Positions 1 through 10,836 of a stretch of DNA of 64,000 nucleotides are shown here, piece after piece (the stretch's first letter is position 1; each line of letters begins with the position of its first letter). A model generated the notes under the pieces. That model had not been told where the DNA came from. It searched no databases and was given only the letters and a program-made list of their open reading frames with translations. The stretch spans positions 124,001-188,000 of the forward strand of contig JAJNNX010000017.1 in assembly GCA_023159155.1 (NCBI GenBank). The letters are read 5' to 3'. Both the position numbers and the translations under genes were made by a program. Source of the DNA: Ustulina deusta (lineage: Eukaryota > Ascomycota > Sordariomycetes > Xylariales > Xylariaceae).

Positions 1-774
1 AAGCCTGTCCGGCGGAGAACCGGTGACTAGAGCGGCCTGCGCTTGCCGTGTACGCTGCATCTGCTTCCCGGATATCGCTCGTCTCGATCCCGGTGTCCGA
101 GCTGATGGATCCCTTGGGGGAGATGCCCGGGCTCGGAGTGTCGGGGGATGCTGTGGCGGCCTTTTGGCATAGACGATCGACAAGTGTGCCGTGAGCTTTC
201 TTGAGCGTCTTCTTGACGAAGCTCGCCATCACGAAGTTACAGCGAAGCTCCACATCCTGTATTTACAAATAGGTCGCTAGTTAGCACTATTGACATAGGT
301 TTGGTCTGGGCATCGTCGTTGCACCAGCTAGCAAGTGATCATGACAAGAGCAGGAGAACGAACCTCGCGAAGGTATAGTCCCTGCCTCGGGGCACCAAGC
401 CCTATCTCGACAGGCTCGAGAGGCTCGCCAGGCAGCGTTCCACCGAGGCTCCAGCGCTCGCGGATATCGGTGCCCAAGGGGGCATAGCAGTGCGTCTGGA
501 TGCCGTTGGGCAGGTCGTTAAAGGCGGCGGTATATTCAATCTCGCCGGACACGAGGCCGCCGGGGAGGTACGAAATCTTATCCGTCAAACTCCACCACAC
601 GCAGCGGGCCTCTTCCTCGGGAGCGTGCGGGGGTGGCGGGATGGGGTGCCGCTCGATGATCAGCGGATTCAGGTCGATCATCTCCTGGTGGTTGTGCAGG
701 AAGTCGATGACGACCTCGCGCGGGATGCCCGCGGGCAGGGGCGAGATGGTTGTGAATGTCGTGCGCTTCGACAT
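1..774 (-). CDS. DUF7053-like protein, 3' end cut by window edge
   Basis: Exon 1 runs 774 to 364 (137 codons, starts MSKRTTFTT). Exon 2 runs from 256 to the window edge and stays open. The intron (257-363) has a weak GTTCGT donor and an ACAG acceptor, and phase 0 is kept. The exon 1 text (TTFTTISPLPAGIPREVVIDF, then a WWSLTDKISYLPGG-like core) and the exon 2 start (DVELRCNFVMASFVKKTLKK) are what I remember of the fungal DUF7053 family, small proteins resembling lipid-binding START/polyketide-cyclase-type folds. The function is not known to me. The tail after about residue 170 is Ser/Thr/Pro-rich and looks disordered. The stop codon lies outside the window. Confidence 0.75.
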
Positions 775-2663
775 GGATCGTTTTTCGCCTTTTCGCTTTT
801 CGTCTTGATACCCGAGAGGGATATTTCTTTGTCACGCAGGAATACGCTGGAAACGATTCGTTTGTTGCTTATTCGTTTCGTATATTGTAGAGTTGTATAT
901 TGTATATTGGGAAGGGGATGATGAAGTGGATGAGTCCAGCGACTGAGAGAAGACACGGGTGGCGGAAACGCAGAGTAGATGATTCGTTCGATACAATGCC
1001 CGACGCCGCCGCTCTTGTTGGATTTACCGAATTCAAGTGGAGTCTGGCATGCATTCGTCCAACCGTTGTCGTGGCGTAACTCGTATTAACATACAAGATT
1101 AGCAGTCTCTTTGTTCAGCTTCTCGAAAAGCTAAGATCGAGCCGGACAACAAAAAAGGCAGGTCGGTGAAGACAGACAGACAGACATGTACATAGCCTGG
1201 CTAAGTAGCCTAGTGTACAGAGCGGGCGGGCAACTCGAAGACATTAGTGATTTATTTATTTACTTAGCTTATTTAGGGGAAGTCGCATCTGGTTACACAG
1301 CGCCAACCTGCTCAAACAGAGGAGGGTACTTTCGGGTTCGGATAGGATTTAGGATTTGTCTAGCTAATCGGAATTGTATTAGAATGTCGCATTGCGGCAG
1401 GCAACCGCACCCGCACCAACGCTAAATTTACCCAAGGATTGGTACTAGGTACCTAGTGTAGATCTCCGTAGTCTGTATGTATACATGACATCAACCATGG
1501 CAAATCATTACCTACTGGAAACCACGCATGCATTCGGCTAGGGATGCTACCTATAGCTCGGCCTAAAATAGCTACTTATGGAAATGATACCTCCCGGTAG
1601 TGATACCCGCAGTGCTGCGCTTAGGTCCACTATCTACTGGACTTATAAGCTAGGTAGATACATATTCTCCCCGCAAACACGAGCAACACATAATAATTAC
1701 ACCACAGGAAATACACCCGCATTATCTACTTGTTGCATTCATGCCTAGGTTAGGTAAGTAGGTATAATGCCATACCGTCGTCTCCTCTTCAAATTACGTA
1801 ACTCCTATATACGTAATCTTTTAATCATCTAGTTCTGTACTCGTATTCATCGAGAGTACCTACATTATTACCGCTTTCGGTAAATAAAACAATCCGGCAA
1901 GGTACCTTGACCCTGTCGAAAGTCGCCTCGGATTCTCGGAAAACAATCGAAGTCTAACTCCGCAGCGGAGGAATGTGGTGGTGTAGCTCTTACCTACACT
2001 TCCTACACTAGGTACCTACCTACACTAGAAATTGGTACCTATAGGTTCGAATCCTATTAGTGCTAAACCTAGACTTTGGTGGTCGCCTCTTTTTCTCTTT
2101 ACACTACCTACATGTACCTAAGTTAGTTGGATACCTATGGCTACCTACCTCACCGTAATTCCAAAGTACGCTACCTTTTCGGCCAAGCGTTCACTCCACT
2201 TCAGCCCTCGGCATCATCGATATCCGAGTTCGGTACCAGGAGAAGTCGGGGTCTGTCTTGTTTGAAAATTGTTTCCGCTCCTGGTCGGCATGCCTTGGGC
2301 CATGAGCGCCCCCAACCCAGCTTAAAAGTATATGTACTATGTATATACCAGGCCGCGATTATGTTCGGTATATAGAGTACCTAGATCTAGATGTCCTAAT
2401 ATCCTGGGTGAACACTGTCTGGGTTGATGGGCATTGCAGGGTAGGCTTTGAATACCCAGTAACCAACCATCTGCTCCTTTCCCCTATAATAGACATCACC
2501 GTAATAGGATACAGGTATAGGACAGGGAGGACAGCGGGATATAAATCTTCCGAGCTGGTTGGACTGCATTGCTGTAGCCATCGCTAATTTTATCCCTGGT
2601 AGATGCAGGCCAAGATCTATAGCGTTAACGCTGAGGGTGGAGAGAGCACCGCCCCATTCTCAG
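775..2663. other. Intergenic, no gene seen
   Basis: This is the 5' side of the DUF7053-like gene and the 3' side of ORC4. Only short, unconvincing reading frames are present. Many TAGGTA/GGTACC-type words occur (for example around 1440-1460, 1740-1765 and 1995-2040). A perfect 5-bp stem around a TTCGAAT loop at 2041-2057 mimics a tRNA T-arm, but no tRNA could be folded around it. Confidence 0.6.
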
Positions 2664-5369
2664 CTAAATTTGACTACACCACTTCGCCAGGAAGCCGGGG
2701 AGTTCGACAGCCGATGGTATTTCTTCGAGTAGAACGTCCATCTTCCACATCTTGCCCTCAAGCCCACCATGTGCAGCATTAGATCTGCCTCCTATGCCAG
2801 CAGGGATGAGCAGACCCAGCGATACTAATCGTTCCCATGCCACTACCGCGACACTACGGCTCCAGACCCTCGCTCCGGCACCCAGCGTCAACAAGCCAGA
2901 GCTGGCTGTCTGTACTCGTTGCCTGCCCATTTGCGCACTATACTCGTCATACGCCATGGCAAAATTCACAGTGTCAGTATGGGCAACGATATCGAGTCGC
3001 GCGGCCGAGATGAGCAACGCTAGCTCGAGATTTGATAATGCTGCAAGGAGTTGTAGTTTCGGTTCTTGCGGTTCTAACGTAACAATTTCGGTGGATGAAG
3101 GAAGTGCCAGGTCGAGTGATGATCTCGACAGGGCCGACAAAGGCCGAATACATGAGGTGAGGAATGCTGAGACGGATTTCGTCGTATAGTACTGATACTC
3201 TAAATAATCCTCGAATGCTGGTGTCTGACGGAGGGACTAGGTTCTTGTTAGCAATATACATGTAAAATAAAGAGTACGGCCATGCCCACCTCAATCTTTT
3301 TGTCCCAATAGTCATGGAACTCGTAAAGTCCCTGAAGATCAGTATCAAAGCCTTCTGCTTCGAGATCTTCCTTGTCCACCGTCAAACCCTGTTTGCAGAT
3401 ATCCCAATATGCTAGCAACGATTTTGGGGGGGATAGATAAACATAACGATGACTGAACCGACTCTTGACTCGTTTCTCTAAGCTCTCTACCACGTTGATT
3501 CTAGTGGTCAGCCCAAGCACAGATATTGGGGCTTTCCTTGCTTGGGCAATATCAAAGAGGTTATATAGCAGCGTCTGCCGAGCGTGTGTCGCAAACAATT
3601 CGAACTCGTCGATTATGAAGACCACCGACTTCGATGTCACACCATCTTCGGTTCCTGTGATCTCTTCTGGGTGAGATAAAAGGGCCAAGAGAGAAGCCAT
3701 GGTGTCAGCATAGTTGTTGGTCTACTTGCATTAGCTAGTGCGGTCAAATCACGGCAGAAAAAACATCTTGCATCCTACCTTGTTGACTAAGTCGTCTTCG
3801 ATTTCCATCTCCTTGCCTAGTTGGCGCCAAATCTCTTTAAGCGCAAGCTTATCATCTGTATGAATGAATCCATTAAGGCGAATAACATGAAATTCTTCTG
3901 GGTGCTCGGCTCGGAGGTTCGAAATAACCTCTTCTACCATCTATTATGCTTATTAGTCACGACAAAAAGGTAGTTAAGAACAGACCTACGGTCGTTTTTC
4001 CGCAACCGCGCCCCCCAATGACCATCGTAGAATTCCCCTCGCCAGCCAGCACTGTCCGTTCCACTAGCTGGTATGCCTGGTCGTAAGCCTCGCTCTGGCC
4101 ACAAAGTTTTATTCGACGATTTCTGGAACACCGATCTAGCAAGACGCGCCGCATTGTCTGGAGATGTTGCTCAAAATTAGGTATGACAGGAATGTCCGTG
4201 GATACGGTAGCATTCTGTTCCGTTGTATCCAACCTATCCGGTAGGATATCCTCTTGTGAGCAAGTTCGACAGATCCAGTCGCCTTCAGGTATCACTGGAA
4301 CATTGTAGCACTTTTGATGGAAACCAGTATCGCAAACGTCGCAGAAGATGATCTCGTTCGGCGGATTCGAATCAGGCCTCGAACATATAGCGCACACCTC
4401 CTCGTCATCCTCCTCCTCCTCCTCTTCATCATCGCCCTCTCCGACTCCTTCAGTATCTTCCTCTCGATCCTTAGCTATGTCGATATCTGGCAAAACGGAG
4501 GAGTTCCCAAATTTTTGCGATCTCGCTCTTCCTATGGCAGAGACTGATACAGGCCTCGGGGTTGTATCACCTTCTGCAATATCCAAGTCGGCTTCATCAC
4601 CCTTATCAAAGGCGACAGTCTTTACTGGCCGACCAGCCTTCCTCTTTTGAGGCGTTAATATGCCCTTCAATTTCGGGGGTTCGGGAGCTACATCAAAAGC
4701 ATCCCTTCCCGTAGGTCCATATACGCGCGTCTTAACGGCGAGCGAAGACACAGGAAGTAGCGTCTCATTTGGCCGCGCTTTTGGCGGCCGCCCTCTTCTG
4801 CGAGGGGGAGCCACACCCGCCTTGTCATTAATAGGCCCTCTGGATCCTTGCTGATCTCGTTGTGCTGTCGTCGAGCGCGCCAAGGTGCTCTTCGCGTTGC
4901 CGTTGGCGAATCTTCGTTTCGACGGTGTTGTGGGATTATATTCCTCGGGGCCACTCGTCGTTTCTCTCGGCGGGTGCAATTCATCACCAGAGTCCGGCAC
5001 ATCATACGGGTTCTTTGTAGACGTTGAGGTTCTCGGCAGTCTTCTGCGATTGAGGCTCTTTGGTTTGGTCGGGAGTGTCTCTGATTCTTCGTCGTTGTCA
5101 ACAGGTACGTCATACGAGGATGCGGCCGTCGTACCGTCCTGCTCATCGTCCAGCTTTCCTCGGGTTCTGTTGCGCCGGTCACCTCGGCCACGCGCACCGT
5201 CAATAGCCAGATTAATCGGGGCAACGCCCTCTGGGGTCGATGGTGAGTCGGCAACACCGTTCGGGCGGCGCCTCTTCACTCTTGTAGCTATGGTCGACGG
5301 CGAAGCCGGGTCATCTTCGGGTCGGGCTCGCTTTCGACGGCCGGAGCCAGGAGTTTGGTTGGGAGCCAT
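2664..5369 (-). CDS. ORC4: Origin recognition complex subunit 4 with N-terminal AT-hooks and PHD finger
   Basis: Four exons: 5369-3990, 3940-3779, 3721-3290 and 3236-2664. All joins are phase 0 and give 848 aa. Residues 1-310 are basic and disordered, with AT-hook-like cores at about 190-196 (RRRGRPP) and 243-248 (RKAGRP). An acidic run (312-324) precedes a PHD finger at about 325-372 (Cys4-His-Cys3 pattern, CAICSRP to WICRTC). The AAA+ core follows: Walker A GGRGCGKTT at 452-460, then an HLNGF-like strand (here VIRLNGFIHTDD), Walker B VVFIIDEFELF near 547-557, QTLLYNLFDIAQ and LEKRVKSRFSH. These match human ORC4 closely. The C-terminal winged-helix part contains LSNLELALLISAARL and VNFAMAYDEY. 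It binds origins as part of ORC in the nucleus. Usual ORC4 is 430-560 aa in yeast and animals, so the N-terminal half is extra. Identity is firm; intron 1 donor could shift slightly. Confidence 0.93.
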
Positions 5370-6495
5370 GTCATAATAACGGCTCGAGTGTTGCTGGTTT
5401 CAGGCGATTGAACCCATGGTGTATCGTGTAGTGTAGTGTGCAGAGCGTGGCCGGAGATGGGGACGGCCGTAAGCGCGAATCGCTGGGGTTGTCAAAAAAG
5501 GCATTGATCCAATGGATTGCGAGGGTGCGTCTGCAGTTGGCACGGTCAAGCGCGACTCGACCGAGGAAGCGCTCCAATAATTAGTGGGGACCATTCGTCG
5601 GCGCCAGACTCCCTCTGTACCACAGCACACTCCAAGACCCACAGTAGACTGACTTCAACCAGAATACGCCTCTCACCACCAAGTTTATTATGGCCAGGCA
5701 AGTCTATACAACTATTCTATTTCATCAGAGTTATTCAGCCATTGCAAATAATTTTACAATGCGAATATGCATAGACAAAGTGCAAGTAAATGCATATGAC
5801 GGACAATATAAGCCCCTGGCCTCTAATTAACTTACATAGGTAGGTTATTATTACACGGTACTTCAAAGAGCCTTGTCTATCATCATGCCCGTATGCTGGC
5901 CTTTTCTTCCATTCCGAGCATAGAGGCATTCCTCGTCTCCTCATCGTGGTAAGACCTGCCCATGGGTGTAATTCCACGCCGAGGTCAGGCCGAGGAGGCT
6001 AGATTGCTGCTAGTGATCTCGCCGAAATATCTTTCTTGTAATCTTAACCCATTTCATGTCTCAGGTGGAATATCTCCATCTTAGAAACCCGAGCAAATTC
6101 TGAAGGTATGATAAGGGCATTTATCTGCTTGTCTAAAGTTCTCTTTCTTCGTACACCGACGCCGAGGATTTTAAAGAGGGGAAGAAAAGGCTGGATAGCC
6201 ACCAACTCAACGGCAAACTAACAGAAGCAGGAAGAAAGATATAGTATTGATCAATTTAAACATTACAAGTGAAGTCCTCCCCCAACATTAACAAAGGAAA
6301 AATCATCGTGAACACTAGTCATAGAAAAGCCGTATCATAATACATAGGCAAAAAATAAACTCATCCTCACTTCCATTAATCATCCAACCAGCCAGGACTT
6401 GATGATTAGATCAAATCAAATCCGTGATATCATTTGGATGTTCTCTTGTACCGTAGATCCTGTTCTAAAGTGGCCACGGCTTTTCTTATCCCAAC
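5370..6495. other. Intergenic, ORC4 promoter side
   Basis: This holds the ORC4 5' region and the 3' region of the CCG-6-like gene. No convincing coding frame or RNA gene is seen. The sequence is moderately AT-rich from about 5700 to 6450. Confidence 0.6.
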
Positions 6496-7235
6496 TTAGA
6501 GCCCAAGAACCACCATAGCAGCGGCAGCAGCAATGACGAGACTGTTCACATTACCGCTTCCAACGAGAGAGGCGCCGCCGACGTGGATGTACGACGGGGT
6601 GGGAGGAGAGCTGGGAACCTGGATAGGAATGACGGCGGTAGGGGTAACGTGCGGTGCCGGTACGACTTGGACCGGTGGTGGGGCGGATATCGCTGGCAAT
6701 GTGACCCCCGGTGGGCAGAGTGAGGAAGTGAGAGTTGGAACGGTCTGGTGTGTGTTTGGTTAGTTTTAATAGTGAATCTAATTTAACTTGTGGTCTTCAA
6801 TGCAGCTAAAGCAACTCTGCCCCTTGATGGAGAAACAGCACTGAAAACAGATCATGGTTCAACCATGAAGCATAACGAGGACAGGCAGGAGGGACATACC
6901 GTAGTGACGGTGCAGGGGCAGTTCGTAACAACGACGAGCTGACCCGCCGTAGCGGTATACTTGCAGTCATTGAACGTGAGCGTCGTGGCCTCCTTACACA
7001 ACGTCGTGAGCTGCTGGACGACGACAACCGAAGTGACGGTGGTATTGAAGTACGACCACGCAGAGTGAGTCGCGTTATTGCCCCTGGCAGTGGTAATGGA
7101 CGAGGGGGCGACAGTGGTCACTGATGAGGTGGCAGTGTGAGCGGCGGACGAGGTCGTCACCGGGCTCGAAGACTGCGCCGTGACTCCCGCAGCAAGGAGG
7201 CCGGCAACGGCGAGAATGTTCATATGGAAGTGCAT
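6496..7235 (-). CDS. Small secreted GPI-anchored protein, CCG-6-like
   Basis: Two exons, 7235-6900 and 6744-6496, joined in phase 0, give 194 aa. The intron has a GTATGT donor and a CCAG acceptor. A signal peptide is visible at residues 1 to about 20 (ILAVAGLLAAGVTAQ). A Ser/Thr-rich stretch follows, then a conserved block TTLCKEATTLTFNDCKYT and LVVVTNCPCTVTT, which is the pattern I associate with clock-controlled protein 6 of Neurospora and related abundant cell-wall proteins. A Pro-rich segment and a C-terminal hydrophobic tail (NSLVIAAAAAMVVLGL) behind a Gly/Ser/Asn site suggest GPI anchoring. It probably sits in the cell wall and may be developmentally or clock regulated, but no regulatory element was identified. 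N-glycosylation sequons are present (NATHS, NTTV). An alternative in-frame start at Met5 exists. Confidence 0.8.
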
Positions 7236-8512
7236 GTTGCTGAGTTGGTGTTGATGCTGAAAATGGTAGCGACGACGGCGAGAAATGGCAAGTATGAGAT
7301 GCAGAGGAGTGTGAAGGCGGTAAGAAACGAATGTGATAGTCGGTAGAGAGGAGGAAAACAGGAACGCAGACTGGGAGGGGGTGCACGTTTAAGAAGACCG
7401 GAATTCGAGAGGTTCATAGTTATTGAAACAAAACATCGGAGAATCTGTAATAAAACAAACAATAGTTTGGCAGCGAAAATCGGCCGAGGTCTTAAATGAA
7501 GCTCCCTACTGTCTTGGAATGCACACAACATCACGACGCTCTCCTCCTCCTCGTCTCATTCCAATCATCTCCCTGATGGCTGGCAAGGTCTCGGATTTGT
7601 GTTGACTAGTCTCACTGACGAGTTGTCCCTTATTTGCAGAATGGTTCTCATTTTTTTATGCCGCAGCAAATGGCTGAGTGTGATCAAAGCCAAATCGTAT
7701 ATACATTTGCCACTAGATGCTGCGGACAGTTTTCCTGTGCCCAGACACCAATTCGTTCTGATGCTTGTGTACCAACGACGTGGTATCGCTAAATGATAAG
7801 CGTTCTCCCTCTATCCTCACGAAGTGTAACCTTTATCGGAACACTCGACTTGGGAGACCATGCCACTGTCGTGTTCTATGAAGGCCGACCCGTCCTTCTC
7901 CACCCATTGTTTCAAGTGCTTCCCTGACCAATATTGTGTGGCCTACCACTGTCTCTTGAGACTGCACGCAGCTAGCCGTTGCCTGTAGACGAGGCGTCCA
8001 TATACACTGGAATACCTGCCTCTTTGCCTCCTCTGCCATGATATAATGTCAGATAAGCCAATTTATGACTGTCGTAGTTCTGAACTCCGGTCGAGGGGTG
8101 TCTCTATGCTGATTTATCCTTCAACGCCTATATCTCCAGGAAAACAAGAGGTTTCAAATTCAATATTCGCAAAGATTGTGGTATTAGTAGTTAGCAGTAG
8201 GGCCGCTCGCATGCAGTCTCGTAGCACGTCAGATGGGAAATCCAAGCAAAACCTCCTTCCATGCAGGCCTGCTCCAACTCCAACATTAGTAAGGTTGAGC
8301 TGGTGAGCGGTAAAAGTCTGGTTAGCGTAATTGGCCCTTTTTACTATTGGATCGGCTTTGACTCCTTTCGGGACCACGATTGCCCCCGATGACGATGGAG
8401 TCAAAATCGTAGTTCTTCAACGTATGTTCATACTTGGCATTCCGTAGGAACTTCGGTACCGAATCCTACATATCAAGTCAATTAAGTTCTCCGTGCACTC
8501 TCGGGGCACCAC
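7236..8512. other. Intergenic, no gene supported
   Basis: This separates the CCG-6-like gene from the 3' end of the RGS gene. A 96-codon minus frame at 8114-8404 has no recognisable motif and no partner exon. 7240-7400 is the likely 5' leader of the CCG-6-like gene. Confidence 0.55.
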
Positions 8513-10836
8513 TCATCCACTTACGCTTGCCATCAGCTTGAAAACCGCATTTTGCGCGTCTTCGAAGAGCGCCATAACTTCATGTAGAGTATCAATCATG
8601 GCAACATCTTGGCCAACAGCCTTCGTCATCCTGGTGGCCAGATTGCTCCGTAGTTGATGGTCAATGTTTAGCTCGCAAGGAGAACCAGGTGCTAGAAAAG
8701 CATTGTAGATGCCGTAGGCTTGGGCCATAATCTCTTTAATGCCATCCATTGATGTGGAAGTTGGATTCTTTTGCGCCGATTTAATGGCACCGCAACAGCT
8801 ACGCACAAACTCCTCGACGTCCAGATAAAACGACAAATTCTCTTCGCAGTGAGTCTCCCGCAGATTCTCTCGGAACAATAACCTGAGTGCTGCATCATTC
8901 AAGATTTTGTCGAGACGTTGAGTGTTCGAATCTCTGGCAACACCTGGACGTCCTGACGCCCCTAGACCTTCGCTCTCCGAGGTTCGACCCCTTCCGGTAC
9001 CGTTGAGGATCTCCTTACCCCGTGTGGTTAGTTGATAGATCGCATTTTTGGTAGGCTGGAAGATGGCTGCTGAGGGAGATGTCGCCATATATGCCCGGTC
9101 TGGTTGAACAGACTCCATCAACTCGTACTCGACGAAGAGTGACGCCATCTCATAAGTCTCGCGCCGATCGACGGTCGTACAGCAGTCCATCAACCAATCC
9201 GAGCAACCCTTGCCGGTAAATGTATCTTTGTATACCTTGCCATTGATTTTGCGCTCACCAGCCATCTTTACGCCTGTTAGGCCGTCCCGATAATCGCTCA
9301 ACGAATCGGCATCAGCGGAGTTAACGCTTGATTTAATGTTTAGGCCTCCGTTCGCGCCACACAGCCGTCTGAACACAACTTCCATCGTGCCACGATCCAT
9401 GACCAATTTATCTGTTGCGGGGTCTCTTTCCAGGATACACAGATGACTCGATCCTTGGGCGATCAAATCACCTATTTGCCGTTGTTGGATTCCATTTCGT
9501 GAGCAGAAGCGGTCGAGCACACATACGCCCTTCGGTGTCAACTGCCATACGGCACCTTTCATCGTATAGACCGCCTGTAGTTTGCCATCAGCAGACTCGA
9601 TGAACCTCGCATCTAGGAACCGTTGGCATATCGATCTAGCCATATCTTTGGCCATAGAGAACGTAGTCGTAGTAGTGGTTGTTACAATGCGGGTTGGATC
9701 TTTTGGGTCAGGCATCCGATTGGACTGAGAGAATTTGAGGGAGCCGAGATTATTAATAGCATCTTCGGACAAGAACGTATGCTCCACTCTTGTTAATCGT
9801 ACTCGGTGCGGCGACAGTGGAAGGAGGCTGACTATCAGTGTTGAGAACAAATCCTTGAAGTCCTGCATTGCGATCATTTGTTAGGGAGTACCAATCATAT
9901 TTCAAATATTTAGAACCCCGTAACAGTACTTCATTGATCTCTAAGACCACATGGCCACATAAAGGATCGGAAATTCTGAAATGGGAGGGGATATTGAATA
10001 TCGGAAGAGCTTACACGAGTGAATGGGCGATCGTCATCCGTCATACGGAGTAGCCGAGAAGAGGTTTGATGCATTTTGTTTTCGAGGCCAGACAACAGAA
10101 TGGGAGGTGGTTGACTTGCGTCTGTTGCGGAGTATGGTGTCGAGATCGGATCCTTCGATGATGCCTGGCTCGACCGTTGTGCGTCGGTAGAAGGGCTTGG
10201 AAGGACCAGAGTGGAAGACGTAGGTGATACTCCAGTTGGGATACGGCCTCTTGAAGACCTGTCTGGAGTTGTGACCTCGCTACCGGTTGGGGACTCGAGG
10301 GCTACGGAAAGGCGATCAAGCGTGGAAGAAGACTGAAGGTTGCGGAGGAGAGGTTCGGCACGGGTCGCAATAGTCCTATCCAAGGCGGCTGCAGCTATTG
10401 CAAGCAAGCCTACGGGCTTCTGGGTCCGCGGTGAACTAAATATATCAATAAGTCAATTGGGGATCTGAGAACATCGAAGGGGGGCTGGATCATGGCAGGG
10501 CAATCGAGCAGTCGGGCGAGGGTTGAACGAATACAGCAGATGGAATGCCTACATAGATAATCTGTTACCAGGAGCAGAAGGGGCCTTCGCGTGCACAGTA
10601 GCGATGGTGCCGGTGCTAGCAGGCGGAAGAGGAGCTGGTGGAGAAGGGACGGAGACGGAGCCAGGGCCAGGAATTTGAGCAGCAGAGATCGATGTTTTTG
10701 ACTTTGTTACAGTGCTGGAAGTGTTTGCGTAGGACGGTTGGTTGTGGAGTACTAGCGATTGTGGCTGGGAGGCAGAGATTGGTGGTGCTGAAGTTGGAGT
10801 TGGCGATGGTGAGGGATGATAATAGATGGCAGCCAT
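8513..10836 (-). CDS. flbA: Developmental regulator FlbA/RGS-1 (DEP-DEP-RGS)
   Basis: Three exons: 10836-10553, 10435-10015 and 9862-8513. Joins are phase 2 then phase 0, giving 684 aa, close to the roughly 720 aa of Aspergillus FlbA. The N-terminal 230 residues are Ser/Pro-rich. A conserved junction reads DDDRPFTR-DFKDLFSTLIVS. A first DEP-like domain covers about 290-360 (FSMAKDMARSICQRF). A second DEP covers about 425-520 (KVYKDTFTGKGCSDWLMDCC). The RGS domain covers about 550-680 (LRLLFRENLRETHCEENLSF). Such proteins accelerate GTP hydrolysis by a Gi-type alpha subunit (FadA/GNA-1), shifting the fungus from vegetative growth to conidiation. DEP domains tether the protein to receptors or membranes. 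The intron 1 donor GTAGGC is the only nearby one that gives the right phase. The first exon is least certain. Confidence 0.92.

Noticed and set aside
2041..2057. T-arm-like stem-loop with GGTTCGAATCC, a tRNA B-box match
   Set aside because: No matching acceptor, D-arm or anticodon arm could be placed upstream within tRNA distance.
4885..5376. 163-codon plus frame opposite ORC4 exon 1
   Set aside because: Ser/Leu/Val-rich mirror of the Arg/Asp-rich ORC4 exon; a shadow of the real gene.
8114..8404. 96-codon minus frame between the CCG-6-like and flbA genes
   Set aside because: No motif, no plausible exon partner, and the composition is not clearly coding.
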